Assembly (NCBI GenBank): GCA_963773835.1
Contig: CAVZCQ010000004.1
Coordinates: forward strand, 1,116,001-1,180,000
Direction: 5' to 3'
From: JOPF136 sp963773835
GTDB taxonomy: Bacteria; Acidobacteriota; Terriglobia; Acidiferrales; UBA7541
Length of the DNA stretch: 64,000 bases
Shown in pieces: positions 33,780 through 42,973 of this stretch. How positions within the stretch are numbered: the stretch's first letter is position 1; each line of letters starts with the position of its first letter. A program made the translations under genes and the position numbers. The notes below the pieces were generated by a model that worked only from the letters and a program-made list of their open reading frames with translations, did not search any database and was not told where the DNA came from.

Positions 33780-35136
33780 CGAACACCTGCACGTCACCGA
33801 ACAGGCGGGCCTGGGCTTCGATCTGGTCCGCGTCGCCGGCGAGGATAATCTGCATGTTCGCGGAGTCGAAGTGGGAGCGGGAGGCGGTGAGCACATCGTC
33901 GAGTGTGAACGCGCGGATGCGCTCGCGGTACGTTTCCAGATAATCCTCGGGCAGCTCGTAGAGGTAGAGAGTGGCGAGCTGGCCGGCGAGGCCGTCGAGT
34001 GTGGCGATGCCGAGGGAGAAGACGCCGCTCAGATAGGCCTGAGCATCGGCGAGCTCGTCGGGGCTGACGGGAAGGGCGCGGATGCGGTCGAGCTCGTAGA
34101 AAATTTCGGCGAGGGCCGGAGCCACGACGTCGTTGCGGACGGCGGCGTGAACGGAGAAATAGCCGTGCCGGCGCATGGCAGCCAGCCCGCTCCGCGCGTC
34201 GTACGTGTAGCCCTTCTGCTCGCGGATATTCGCCACCAGCCGCGAATGGAACGCGCCGCCCAAAATGGCGTTGGCTAGTGTGAGCCGCAGCCAGTCGGGA
34301 TGACCGCGGGTGATGGCCAGGTTTCCCGCCAGGATTTGGGTCTGGACCGAACCGGGCGTGTGCACGAGCGCCACGTGGCGGCCGAAATGCGAGGGCAGCG
34401 GCGTCTCTTCGGCCTGCTCGACTTCGCCGCCGGTCCAGCCTTCGAAGGCGCGGTCCAACTGCTCGACGAGCCGGGGCGGGGAAAAATCACCAACGGCCAG
34501 CAGCAGAGCGTTCGAGGGCGAATAGTGGGAGAGGTGGAAGGCGAGCAGCAGCTCGCGCGCGATGGCCTGCACCTGCGCCTCCGTCGGGGCCACCACGGCA
34601 TACGGATGATCGCCGAACAGCACGGCGCGAAAACGCTCCCTGGCGAGAAATGCGGGCGACGAGCGCTCGAGGCGCACCGCTTCCACGGCATTGCGGCGTT
34701 CACGCTCGAAGGGCCCTGCGGGAAAGGCGGGATTGCGCGCCAGGTCGGCGACCAGTCCGGTGAGCTCGGCGGAGAATTCGGAGAGGCCGCTGGCGGCAAT
34801 CCAGCTCGCGTCGCTGCCGGCGCTTGCGCCCAGATCGGCGCCGATACGGCGGAGTTCGTCGTCGATGGCACGCTCGTCGCGGGAGTGGGTGCCGGTGCGC
34901 AGCAGAGCTGCGGTGAGGCCGGCGACGCCCGGCTCGGTCAACGCCACTGCGGCTGTCCCGCTGCGGAGAAAAAGCTGGAGGGAGAATTTGGGGATGGTGT
35001 GGCGTTCCACCAGGCGCACGGGGATTCCACAGGCGAGCTGCACGTGAGTGCGTTCCGGCCAGACCACCGGTCGCTCGGGGGCGAGCGCCGGGGTGAGCGG
35101 GGACAGTGGAACTGCGGTTTCGGTGGCCATGGGCAT
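33748..35136 (-). CDS. M16 family peptidase-like protein, non-catalytic partner
   Basis: 462 aa. It has the two-domain M16 fold but no HxxEH zinc motif: at that position it reads PGVAGLTAALLRTGTHSRDE. It retains the features of the partner subunit, NAILGGAFHSRLVANIREQK followed by GYTYDA, which supply the substrate-binding Arg/Tyr. Such proteins pair with an active M16 subunit. The active one is encoded five bases upstream (35142-36464), so the two likely form a heterodimeric peptidase. Confidence 0.9.
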   Translation of the reverse strand: MPMATETAVPLSPLTPALAPERPVVWPERTHVQLACGIPVRLVERHTIPKFSLQLFLRSGTAAVALTEPGVAGLTAALLRTGTHSRDERAIDDELRRIGADLGASAGSDASWIAASGLSEFSAELTGLVADLARNPAFPAGPFERERRNAVEAVRLERSSPAFLARERFRAVLFGDHPYAVVAPTEAQVQAIARELLLAFHLSHYSPSNALLLAVGDFSPPRLVEQLDRAFEGWTGGEVEQAEETPLPSHFGRHVALVHTPGSVQTQILAGNLAITRGHPDWLRLTLANAILGGAFHSRLVANIREQKGYTYDARSGLAAMRRHGYFSVHAAVRNDVVAPALAEIFYELDRIRALPVSPDELADAQAYLSGVFSLGIATLDGLAGQLATLYLYELPEDYLETYRERIRAFTLDDVLTASRSHFDSANMQIILAGDADQIEAQARLFGDVQVFDAHGKLLSAD

Positions 35137-35141
35137 GCGCC

Positions 35142-36464
35142 TCAGTCGGCTGCTTTCTGCGCGGGTTTTGCGGCCGGAAGACGGAACACAATGGAACGAT
35201 TCTCCGGGCGCAGCACGCGCGTTGCGGCGGCGTGGACCTCCTCGGGCGTAACGCGCAGGAAGCCGTCGAGAGCGGTGTTCACCAGACCGGGGTCGCCGTC
35301 GAACAGGGTGAAGCAGGCGAGGTAGTGCATCAGCCCGAACCGCGGGACGTGGCTGCCGAGGCCGCCTTCGAGAGTGGAGTAATAGTCGGAGCGCAATTTC
35401 ACTTTCACCTGTTCCAGCTCCGCAGCAGGGAGGGGGGCGTGGCGGAGTTCGGCGATCACCTGATCGAATGCGGCGATCACCTGGTCGGACGCAAATTCGG
35501 GTTTATAGAGGATGCGCGTGACCATCTGCATGGGGCCGTTGTAGTCGAAAACGTCGCCCATGGGGTAGTGAATGCCGCCATCGGCTTCGAGCGCCATCTG
35601 GCGCTCGAGCGCCAGGGCGCGATAGAGCCGACCGGCGCGGCCGCCGTGCAGGGAGCGATCGGCGAGCGCGAGCGCGTACCAATCCGGCGAGCGACGTGGC
35701 GGGACGTGATAGCCGATGGCCATGGCGGGGAGCGTGCCGAGTTTTTCGGTCACTTGGCCGCGACGTTCCTCCGTCTGCGGGGGCTCGCTGACATCGGCAG
35801 AAGGCGGAGGCGAGCCTGCGGGGATGCTGGAGAAGTGCTTGCCGGCGAGGGCGAAGCCGTTATCAGGTTCGACGTCGCCGACCAGCAGCAGGACGGCGTT
35901 TCTGGGGGTGTAGTAGGTGCGGAAAAACGCCTGGACGTCGGCGAGAGTGGCGGCGTCGAGGTCCTGGAAATCGCCGTAAAAGTTGTGCGCGTTGGCCCAG
36001 TTGCGATTGGCGATGGGGGGCAGATCGAGCCAGGGGAACCCGCCGTAGGGCCGGTTGAATACATTCATCCGCACTTCCTCTTTCACCACGTCGCGCTGGT
36101 TGCGGAGATTTTCGTCGTCCACGCGGAGGGAACGCATGCGGTCGGCTTCGAGCCAGAGCATGCGGTCGAGAGCGTTGGAGGGCACGGATTCGAAATAGTT
36201 GGTAACGTCGTAGCGCGTGGAGCCGTTGAGGACGCCGCCCGAAGAATTAACCAGGCGGATGTGGACCATTTTCCCGGCGTTTTCCGAGCCCTGGAACATC
36301 ATGTGCTCGAACAGGTGGGCGAAGCCGCTGCGGCCGCGAGGCTCGAGGCGGAATCCGATGTTGTAGTAAACGCCTACGGTCACGACGGGAGCGGTGCGGT
36401 CGGGAGAAACGACCACGCGCAGGCCGTTCGCCAGCGTTTGCGAGTGGATGGGGATCTGGAACAT
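35142..36464 (-). CDS. M16 family zinc metallopeptidase, catalytic subunit
   Basis: 440 aa. The inverted zinc motif HLFEHMMFQGS (HxxEH) is near residue 50, and the third ligand Glu lies ~75 residues later in VVKEEVRMN. The C-terminal half is the second M16 domain. No signal peptide is visible, although bacterial homologues are often exported, and the start MFQIPIHSQTL may be short. It is followed five bases later by its inactive partner, a common pair layout. Confidence 0.93.
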   Translation of the reverse strand: MFQIPIHSQTLANGLRVVVSPDRTAPVVTVGVYYNIGFRLEPRGRSGFAHLFEHMMFQGSENAGKMVHIRLVNSSGGVLNGSTRYDVTNYFESVPSNALDRMLWLEADRMRSLRVDDENLRNQRDVVKEEVRMNVFNRPYGGFPWLDLPPIANRNWANAHNFYGDFQDLDAATLADVQAFFRTYYTPRNAVLLLVGDVEPDNGFALAGKHFSSIPAGSPPPSADVSEPPQTEERRGQVTEKLGTLPAMAIGYHVPPRRSPDWYALALADRSLHGGRAGRLYRALALERQMALEADGGIHYPMGDVFDYNGPMQMVTRILYKPEFASDQVIAAFDQVIAELRHAPLPAAELEQVKVKLRSDYYSTLEGGLGSHVPRFGLMHYLACFTLFDGDPGLVNTALDGFLRVTPEEVHAAATRVLRPENRSIVFRLPAAKPAQKAAD

Positions 36465-36559
36465 CAGCGCGCCTTTCTTAGGCAGAGAGCGGAACGAGTT
36501 TGGCCTGAATCGTGAGCATCAGGAGGCTGCATCGCCGGGACTTCCTGCGGTCCGCGTCT

Positions 36560-36793
36560 CTAAAGCAACTCCAGGAATTCCTCCACAGTCAATTCCGCCT
36601 GTCTCAACACACTCTTCAAGACCGGAGTCGGTAAGTCAAACCGATCGTGCCTGGGAATCGTAACACGCAAATGTGGCTTTCCCGGATGCCGCAATTCCAC
36701 GTGGCTCCCTGCCTGATGGTGGATTTCGAAACCCGCGCGCAGCAGCGCACGAAGCACTTCCTTTGGCTTCAGAATCGGAAGGCGTGGAGACAT
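36560..36793 (-). CDS. hicA: HicA family toxin (second hicBA)
   Basis: 77 aa. K-P-K-E-V-L-R-A-L-L-R-A-G-F then HQAGSHVELRHP with the HicA histidine, and P-R-H-D in the second strand. It starts on the base directly after the hicB stop codon (no gap, no overlap). Confidence 0.9.
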   Translation of the reverse strand: MSPRLPILKPKEVLRALLRAGFEIHHQAGSHVELRHPGKPHLRVTIPRHDRFDLPTPVLKSVLRQAELTVEEFLELL

Positions 36794-37117
36794 CTAGGCG
36801 GAAAGAGCTACGCGCAGTCTCTCTTTTCGGGCATGTTTTTCGTCGGGTATCGGCTCGCCGGCCTTTCGAAGCCCCTGCAGGTGGCAGCGAATGGCATCGC
36901 GCGCCATCTCTCGGGCCTCATCGAGGGTGCGGCCGTAAGTGATGAGTCCCGGAAGCAAGGGAACTGTAACCTGATATCCAGGCCAGGCCGGATTCTCCGC
37001 GCGTTGAATCCTCCGGCCATTTCGCCGCACAACCTGCACTTTAGTGAGCGGTTCGAAAACTACCGTGAAGCTGAATTCGCGACGTTCGATCCGTGGAATG
37101 ACGGATGCTCTGCGCAT
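36794..37117 (-). CDS. hicB: HicB family antitoxin (second hicBA)
   Basis: 107 aa. N-terminal ~45 residues are basic and unusual (RRASVIPRIERREFSFTVVF), then the HicB core: PAWPGYQVTVPLLPGLITYG, RTLDEAREMARDAIRCHL. The ATG is exactly six bases after a strong -10 element, so the mRNA is predicted to be leaderless. The promoter lies inside the end of the upstream DUF2520 gene, allowing read-through plus a private start. Confidence 0.85.
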   Translation of the reverse strand: MRRASVIPRIERREFSFTVVFEPLTKVQVVRRNGRRIQRAENPAWPGYQVTVPLLPGLITYGRTLDEAREMARDAIRCHLQGLRKAGEPIPDEKHARKERLRVALSA

Positions 37118-37123
37118 ACTCCC

Positions 37124-37152
37124 ATTCTAGGAGGGGCAGCCTCATGCGTCAA
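37124..37152 (-). promoter_or_regulatory. Leaderless promoter of the second hicBA
   Basis: On the minus strand: -35 TTGACG (plus 37147-37152), 17-base spacer, -10 TAGAAT (plus 37124-37129), six bases, then the hicB ATG. Transcription should begin at or within a base of the A of ATG. Confidence 0.75.
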
Positions 37153-38089
37153 TTCCGGCGGCTCGTGCCGCTGCAGAGCGCGCATCCGAGGGCGACGACG
37201 GGGCCGCTTCGATGGCCTGGCTCGACTGCAGTTGTGCCAGCAGGGCCTCCGGCGCAGTCGAGAGCAAACGGGCGGCCAGCCGCGTCATGGCCGCATAGGC
37301 CTGGCGATATTCGTCCGGGTAGCGGCTCAATGCTTCCCAGTGCAGCCGGATGGTGGCCCAATCGCCGCGAGAGAGCGACCCGGTCCAGGCAGCGCGCGGG
37401 CCGAGCACTTCCTGATTGTCGAGCACCTGCCGGGCCAGCCGGAGCAGGGCGCGGGTGGCATCGCGGCGCTTCATTCCCGCGGCAATCAGCAGGCGCACGC
37501 CCGCCTCGACGGAAGCGAGCACGTGAGCGGCGGCAAACGTGCCGGCACAATGATACTCCGCCTTGCGGGCGGGCTCGATGCGCGCGGCCTCGCCGCCCAT
37601 ACTGCGGACCATTTTGCGAATGGTGCGCAGCGCTTGCGGATGGCCCTCGATGCCGAACAGCACGCCATCCAGGCGCGGGCGGGTGCGTGCTCCGAAACTC
37701 TGCATGGGATGGATCACGCCGGTCCACGCGCCGCGGCGAGCGAGCGGCTCGAGCACCGCCGAGCTGAGCGCACCGCTGGTGTGCAGCATTACTTTGCGCC
37801 GCAAATCGTCGCCGCCGCTACGTTCGAGTTGAACGGCAATCTCGGCCAGCGCATCGTCCGGGACGGCCAGCAGGATGACGGCGGCATCGAGCACGCGACG
37901 CGTCGAGCCGGCGGAGGGAATACCGGAGCCGATGGCGCGAACGGCTGCGCGCGCGGCGGGTATCTTCCGGGCCACCACCGCGCCGATTTTCCAGCCGGCC
38001 TCGCGGAGCCTGCCACCGAGCCCGCGGGCGACGCGGCCCGCGCCGATGATGGCGAGTGTGCGATTGGCAGAATCGTCGGGCCTGCTCAT
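37142..38089 (-). CDS. Rossmann-like plus DUF2520 domain protein
   Basis: 315 aa. N-terminal nucleotide-binding motif LAIIGAGRVARGLGGRLREA, followed by VILLAVPDDALAEIA and HTSGALSSAVLEPL, which is the pattern of Rossmann-like/DUF2520 proteins. The helical C-terminal half (HCAGTFAAAHVLASVEAG, then ARQVLDNQEVLGP) fits DUF2520. Homologues are annotated as NADP-dependent oxidoreductase-like with unknown substrate; some sit near pantothenate genes, which are not seen here. It is transcribed divergently from the glycosyltransferase gene. Confidence 0.9.
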   Translation of the reverse strand: MSRPDDSANRTLAIIGAGRVARGLGGRLREAGWKIGAVVARKIPAARAAVRAIGSGIPSAGSTRRVLDAAVILLAVPDDALAEIAVQLERSGGDDLRRKVMLHTSGALSSAVLEPLARRGAWTGVIHPMQSFGARTRPRLDGVLFGIEGHPQALRTIRKMVRSMGGEAARIEPARKAEYHCAGTFAAAHVLASVEAGVRLLIAAGMKRRDATRALLRLARQVLDNQEVLGPRAAWTGSLSRGDWATIRLHWEALSRYPDEYRQAYAAMTRLAARLLSTAPEALLAQLQSSQAIEAAPSSPSDARSAAARAAGIDA

Positions 38090-38192
38090 CTGATTGCTGC
38101 GTCTCCGCGTGCTATTCTGAAATCGCGCTGATCGATTCGATCGGGTACGAAAGGGCTCCCGGGATCCCGTTTTGCATTCGGCAATCGCTCAC

Positions 38193-39341
38193 ATGGCGTT
38201 CACGGCGTTGTTGGGCGCCGTGGCCTGCACCTGGCTGATCCTGGCGACGCAGATGTCGCTCGGCATGCGCCGGGTGCCGCGGCTTTCGTCCGTAACACCG
38301 CTGCCCGACGCAGCGCTTCCGACAGTGTCCCTGCTCTTCTCCGCGCGCGATGAGGCGGAAAAAATGCCGGCGGCCCTGCGCTCGATGCTCGCGCTGGACT
38401 ATCCGGGCTATGAAGTCGTCGCGGTGGACGACCGCTCCGGCGATGCCACCCCTGAGATTCTGCGCGAATTCTCCGCAGCCTGCAAACGTCTCCGCGCCGT
38501 GCGCGTGGACGAATTGCCGCCGGGATGGCTGGGGAAACCGCACGGCCTGGAGACCGCGTACGAGCACTCGCATGGCGACTGGTTGGTGTTCACGGATGCC
38601 GACGTGCGCTTCGCGCCGGAGTCGCTGAGGCTGGCGGTGTCGCTGGCGATCGATCGGGGCTGCGACCACCTGACGCTGATTCCGGGAATGGACGTCGTGG
38701 GATTCTGGGAGCGCACGGTGCTGAATTTCTTTGGGCTCGCCGTGCTGCTGGCCGCGCGGCCGTGGTCCGTTCCGAATCCTGCTTCGAGCGCCTACATCGG
38801 GATCGGGGCGTTTCAACTGCTGCGGCGCAGCGCGTACGAACAGATTGGCACGCATCGGCGGCTGGCCATGGAGGTTGTGGACGATTTGAAGCTGGGCTGG
38901 CTGGTGAAGCAGGCCGGATTGAGGTCCGGAGCGGCGATAGCCGATGATCTGCTCCGCATCCGGTGGCATTCGGGAATCGGCAACATCATTCGAGGCACGG
39001 AGAAGAATTTCTTCGCCACGGCGAGTTTCCGCACGGGCAGGGCTCTGGCCCAGTATCTGGCCATGCTGATACTCAATGTGCTGCCGTTCGTGGCGCTGCC
39101 GTTTGTCAGCGGGTGGGCGCTCGGATTTGCTGCAGTGGGGGCCGTCATCCCAGTTGGAGTGAGCGGCGCGGCAGCCGTTCGCGGCGGCGGTTCGCCGCTT
39201 TACGGGTTGACGCATCCGCTCGGGGCGGTGCTGGTGTTCTACATGGCCCTGCGCTCGATGGCCATCACGCTACGCCAGCGCGGAATCTACTGGCGCGGGA
39301 CATTTTATCCGCTGGAGGCGCTTCGCCGCGGCGTCGTCTGA
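38193..39341 (+). CDS. Membrane glycosyltransferase family 2 (HpnB-like)
   Basis: 382 aa from ATG 38193; a TTG at 38172 is possible. An N-terminal membrane helix is followed by a GT-A domain: VSLLFSARDEAEKMPAALRS, VVAVDDRSGD, VFTDADVRF (DxD) and, further on, EVVDDLKLGWLVKQAG with the acidic catalytic motif. Two to three hydrophobic segments lie in the last third. The arrangement resembles HpnB-type transferases associated with hopanoid loci, but no hopanoid gene is adjacent, so the acceptor is unknown. Confidence 0.88.
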   Translation: MAFTALLGAVACTWLILATQMSLGMRRVPRLSSVTPLPDAALPTVSLLFSARDEAEKMPAALRSMLALDYPGYEVVAVDDRSGDATPEILREFSAACKRLRAVRVDELPPGWLGKPHGLETAYEHSHGDWLVFTDADVRFAPESLRLAVSLAIDRGCDHLTLIPGMDVVGFWERTVLNFFGLAVLLAARPWSVPNPASSAYIGIGAFQLLRRSAYEQIGTHRRLAMEVVDDLKLGWLVKQAGLRSGAAIADDLLRIRWHSGIGNIIRGTEKNFFATASFRTGRALAQYLAMLILNVLPFVALPFVSGWALGFAAVGAVIPVGVSGAAAVRGGGSPLYGLTHPLGAVLVFYMALRSMAITLRQRGIYWRGTFYPLEALRRGVV

Positions 39342-39437
39342 GCTGCCCCTGCGGCGCCTTACCAGTTTCGGAGTGCGCCCTGGTCCGGGCACAATCGCAG
39401 TGGCAAGCGGCACGGAACGCATGAAAGGAGGCGACAG

Positions 39438-40397
39438 ATGCATGCTGCCGTGCTACACGCGCTGGGAAAACCGCCGCGGTTCGAGAAATTTCCAGAGCCA
39501 GCTCCGGGCGACGGAGAGGTGCTCGTTCATGTCTGCGCGGCTGCGCTGAAGCCAGTGGACAAACAGTTGGCTGGCGGAAAGCACTTTGCCAGCCCGCGCG
39601 AGCTTCCCGTGGTTTGCGGCGTGGATGGCGTGGGGCGGCTCGAGGACGGCACGCGAGTGTATTTCGCCGGGCCACAGCGGCCAAACGGCGCGATGGCAGA
39701 GCGCACCGCGGTGAGGCGAGTGCAGTGTTTTTCGGTCCCTGAGGAGCTGGACGACGAGACCGCGGCGGCCATTCCCAATCCCGGTGTATCTGCCTGGCTT
39801 TCGCTGAAGCAAATCGCGAAGCTCGCTCCCGGCGAAACCGTGCTGATCCTCGGTGCGACCGGAGTGACGGGCAGGCTGGCGGTGCAGATCGCCAAAATCC
39901 TGGGCGCGGGACGCGTCGTGGCGGCGGGGCGCAACGAACGGGCGTTGGGCACACTCCACGAGCTGGGCGCCGACGCGACGATTCCGCTGGGCCAGCCAGA
40001 TCAAGAGTTGACCAAAGCCTTCCGCCGCGAAGCAGGCGAAAAGGGGTTCCAGGTGATCATCGACTACCTCTGGGGCCCTCCCACCGAAGCCCTGCTGACC
40101 GCCATAACATGCGCCGAATTTGCGATTGCTGCACAGGAGATTCGTCTGGTGGAGGTGGGCGAGAGTGCGGGACCGGCAATCACGTTGCCGGCAGCAGTCT
40201 TACGCAGCGTGCCGCTGAGGATTCTAGGAACGGGGGGCATTCCGCCCTGGGATGTGCTCACCGAAGCGCTGCGAACGGTGATGAACGATGTGGGGACCGG
40301 CAAACTGCGCATCGAAACCGAGCGGGTTGCGCTGGCGGACATCGAGGAAGTGTGGGAACGCGACGCAGGAGGCCGCAGGCTGGTCGTAATCCCGTAG
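39438..40397 (+). CDS. Zinc-independent medium-chain dehydrogenase/reductase (quinone oxidoreductase-like)
   Basis: 319 aa with AAAGGAGG at 39424-39431, six bases before the ATG. GroES-like N-terminal part with KPVDKQLAGG and VCGVDGVGRLEDG, then the Rossmann motif VLILGATGVTGRLAVQIAK. Cysteine zinc ligands are absent, as in quinone oxidoreductase-type MDRs. It probably reduces quinones or enones with NADPH. It stands alone; the next gene is on the opposite strand. Confidence 0.9.
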   Translation: MHAAVLHALGKPPRFEKFPEPAPGDGEVLVHVCAAALKPVDKQLAGGKHFASPRELPVVCGVDGVGRLEDGTRVYFAGPQRPNGAMAERTAVRRVQCFSVPEELDDETAAAIPNPGVSAWLSLKQIAKLAPGETVLILGATGVTGRLAVQIAKILGAGRVVAAGRNERALGTLHELGADATIPLGQPDQELTKAFRREAGEKGFQVIIDYLWGPPTEALLTAITCAEFAIAAQEIRLVEVGESAGPAITLPAAVLRSVPLRILGTGGIPPWDVLTEALRTVMNDVGTGKLRIETERVALADIEEVWERDAGGRRLVVIP

Positions 40398-40501
40398 CGG
40401 AGCACAGGGGCGCAGGCAGGACTCCTCCTCGCGCCCCGCGCACTCTGGACGCATGGTCGCTGACAATGACCCCGGGCCGATTCGGCTACACGCCTATGGG
40501 C

Positions 40502-41425
40502 TCAGGACTTGATGGTAAGAACCGGGCAATGTGCCCCACAAACCACGCGATACGCCTTGGTGTGCGGGATATGGCCGGCGAGGCTCTCCCGTTTTTTCGC
40601 GCCGATGACGATCAGATCCGCTTTGATATCCTGCCCAATCTGCAGAATCTGCTCGACCGGCTCGCCAGCGGCCAGACGGTACTCCGGCTTGCAGACGAGG
40701 TCCACTGCGGTGGGCGCGAGTTCCGTCAGTTTCCGCATGTTGGTCTCTTTCTGCAAAACCGTGTCCCGTTCGGAGACCGTTGAAGGCAGTGGAGTCACAT
40801 GCAGCAACACCAGCTTTGCCCCGTGCTCCTGAGCGAGGGCAAATGCGAAAGCTGCCTCGCGCTCCGCAGCCGGTCCAAAGTCAGTGGCACACAGGATATT
40901 CTTGATCTCCCCCGCGAGCAGGGGTTGCCGTGGCACCGCCGGCCCCACGGTCAAGACCGGGATTCGGGCCTGCCGGAAGACCTCTTCCGCCGAGGAACCG
41001 ATCAAGACCTTCGGCACGCCAGTCCTTCCGTGACTGCCAAGGACGAGCAGGTCGATTTGGTGCTTGCGGAACAATGTTTCCAGAGTGGGCCAGAACTTTC
41101 CCTCTTCGATCACCACTTCATGGGGTACGCCGGACAGGCGTACGGAATCCTCGAGTTTTTTTGCGCTTTCCTTGGCGAGGTTCCAGAGGTCTTCGTGGGA
41201 AGGCGCGCCGACTTCCGACTCCATGACGCCGTGCCCCGCCAATGTGATCACATGGGTTAAATAGACCTTCGACTTAAAGCGCCGCGCGAGTGCCAACGCA
41301 CAGTCGAGCGCGCGGTCCGAGTACGGTAAGAAATCCGTTGCTACCATGATCCTGGCCAGAGAAACCAACTTCTGGGCGAGGATCTTTTCCTTGGTCCTTT
41401 CCTCTACTGCCGGTGCTAGGGCCAT
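40502..41425 (-). CDS. Tandem universal stress protein (two UspA domains)
   Basis: 307 aa with AGGAGG upstream of the ATG. The first Usp domain (residues ~20-165) opens with IMVATDFLPYSDRALDCALA and keeps the ATP motif GSHGRTGVPKVLIGSSAEEV. The second (~175-305) opens with ILCATDFGPAAEREAAFAFA but has AKKRESLAGHIPHTKA where the glycine-rich ATP loop should be, so it is probably non-binding. Usp proteins protect against starvation and oxidative stress. Confidence 0.93.
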   Translation of the reverse strand: MALAPAVEERTKEKILAQKLVSLARIMVATDFLPYSDRALDCALALARRFKSKVYLTHVITLAGHGVMESEVGAPSHEDLWNLAKESAKKLEDSVRLSGVPHEVVIEEGKFWPTLETLFRKHQIDLLVLGSHGRTGVPKVLIGSSAEEVFRQARIPVLTVGPAVPRQPLLAGEIKNILCATDFGPAAEREAAFAFALAQEHGAKLVLLHVTPLPSTVSERDTVLQKETNMRKLTELAPTAVDLVCKPEYRLAAGEPVEQILQIGQDIKADLIVIGAKKRESLAGHIPHTKAYRVVCGAHCPVLTIKS

Positions 41426-41780
41426 TGCAACCTCCTCTGCCCCATTTGCACAGTCCCGCCGCCGGGAGGGGCAACATCAGGCATCCGCAATCAACGTAAG
41501 CCACCGTCATGGCCTGTTCAGTGACCCGCATCACCGGATGCTGTGAGGGAATAACGGGCAGGTAGCGATGAGTCCATGCGGCGCCGGCGAATTTCCGGCG
41601 CGCTCTCACCGTGTCATACTAACGACCTCGCGATGCGAGTTCTGCTTCTCCATTCTCTCCCGCCGCAGCCGCCGCATTTCCGGGCAACCCTGCCGGTGCA
41701 GGTGGAGATCGAAAGTTGCGTGGAGACTCCGTGTGAAGCCGGCGGCAATCGCTAGATGGCAGCTCATAAACGCCGAACCG
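41426..41780. other. Intergenic stretch between uspA-like gene and secreted protein gene
   Basis: About 355 bases. An open frame continues through it from 41568, but this part has no ribosome site or recognisable motif and is likely non-coding. No clear promoter pair is seen. Confidence 0.4.
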
Positions 41781-42947
41781 ATGAAACAGCGATGGGCTTC
41801 AGGGGCTAAAGCCCGCAACTCCGGTTCGTTTTTCGGCGGGGTTAAAACCCCGCCCTTCCGCAGGGCGATCTACGCGATAACCTGGAGCCTGGCGATGTGC
41901 GCGGCGTTGGCGGCGGGGGCCGCGCGGGCGCAGGCCCAGACCGCAGGGACGGGGCCGGCTCCCCATCCTGCTGCGGCAACTTCGGCGCCATCACCTTCCG
42001 CGGCGCATCCGGCCATCGTGCTGACCCCGCGGTATTCACCGGGCGACGTGCTGCGCTACCAGGTGTCGCTCCGCTCGCAGTCGAAAAGCCTGGTGGGCGG
42101 CGCGGTGGAAAATCCGCAGGGAGCCGCCGAACTGGGGATCAATGTGGGACTGACATTGCTCCTCGAAGTGCTTCCGCCAATTCCCACTTCCGCGGCGCAA
42201 CCGCAGGAGGCAGCGCCGGCGCCCGCATCCGGGTCATCATCATCTGCCGATGCGAATCGTGCGCCGCTGCGCCTTCGGGCCACGTACGAACGCGTTTCCG
42301 CGACGCTGACCGGCGATTCCTACGATCCCGCAGCGGCGAAATTGCTCTCGCAGTACAAAGGCCTGGAAGGGCGCGCCATCGAATTCCAGCTCGGGCCGCA
42401 TGGCGAGGTGGAATACATGAGAGGCATGGAGGAGATCCTGAAGGATGAGCGGGCGCTGGAGGAGGCGCGCGCGTGGCTGCAGCAGCTCGGCGCGGGGCTG
42501 GAGGCGCCGGCGACCGGCGTCGTCCCCGGCCAGACGTGGGAGCGGACGCAGGCCGTGCCGGGCGCGCCGCTGAACGGCACCGAGCTGCAGTCGTCGTCCA
42601 CGTATCTGCGGGACGAGCCCTGCGACATCGAGCACCCTGCCGTCGATGCGTGCGCGGTGGTGCTGATGAGGTTTGCGCTGGGACAGAAACCGGGAGAGAA
42701 AAACGCGACGCCGGAGGCGTTCCGGAAGAATGGGCTGCGCACCTCCGGGGCGTGGACGAGCCACGGCGAAAGCCTGATTTACGTGTCGCTGCGCACGGGG
42801 CGGACGGTCAGGGTGACGCAATCCAGCGAGGAGGTGATGGATCTGAGCATCCGCCACGCCGACGGCGGAATTCCCTTCCGTTATGCCGGGCACTCGAAAA
42901 CGGAGACGCACCTGCTGCTGCTGGACGAAACGAGCGCCTCTCGTTGA
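41781..42947 (+). CDS. Secreted protein of unknown function
   Basis: I do not recognise the family. A signal peptide is clear: FRR, then AIYAITWSLAMCAALAAGAA, cleavage likely after ARAQA. A Pro/Ala/Ser linker precedes a ~300-residue mature part with GDVLRYQVSLRSQSKS, YERVSATLTGDSYDPAA, LSQYKGLEGRAIEFQLGP and VVPGQTWERTQAVPGAPLN. The start is unclear. ATG 41781 has no ribosome site and its first codons run through two palindromic repeats. ATG 41895 has GGAG seven bases upstream but cuts the signal peptide. A repeat may have inserted into the gene start. It lies upstream of uvrB. Confidence 0.6.
   Translation: MKQRWASGAKARNSGSFFGGVKTPPFRRAIYAITWSLAMCAALAAGAARAQAQTAGTGPAPHPAAATSAPSPSAAHPAIVLTPRYSPGDVLRYQVSLRSQSKSLVGGAVENPQGAAELGINVGLTLLLEVLPPIPTSAAQPQEAAPAPASGSSSSADANRAPLRLRATYERVSATLTGDSYDPAAAKLLSQYKGLEGRAIEFQLGPHGEVEYMRGMEEILKDERALEEARAWLQQLGAGLEAPATGVVPGQTWERTQAVPGAPLNGTELQSSSTYLRDEPCDIEHPAVDACAVVLMRFALGQKPGEKNATPEAFRKNGLRTSGAWTSHGESLIYVSLRTGRTVRVTQSSEEVMDLSIRHADGGIPFRYAGHSKTETHLLLLDETSASR
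41803..41814. repeat. Short palindrome GGGCT-AA-AGCCC
   Basis: Same core as 28069-28080. It falls inside the first codons of the secreted protein if ATG 41781 is used. Confidence 0.65.
41835..41854. repeat. Short palindrome GGCGGGGTT-AA-AACCCCGCC
   Basis: A perfect 9-bp stem with a two-base loop, 20 bases after the previous palindrome. Confidence 0.75.
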
Positions 42948-42973
42948 TTCCCGCGCTTCCGAATACCCCGCGG

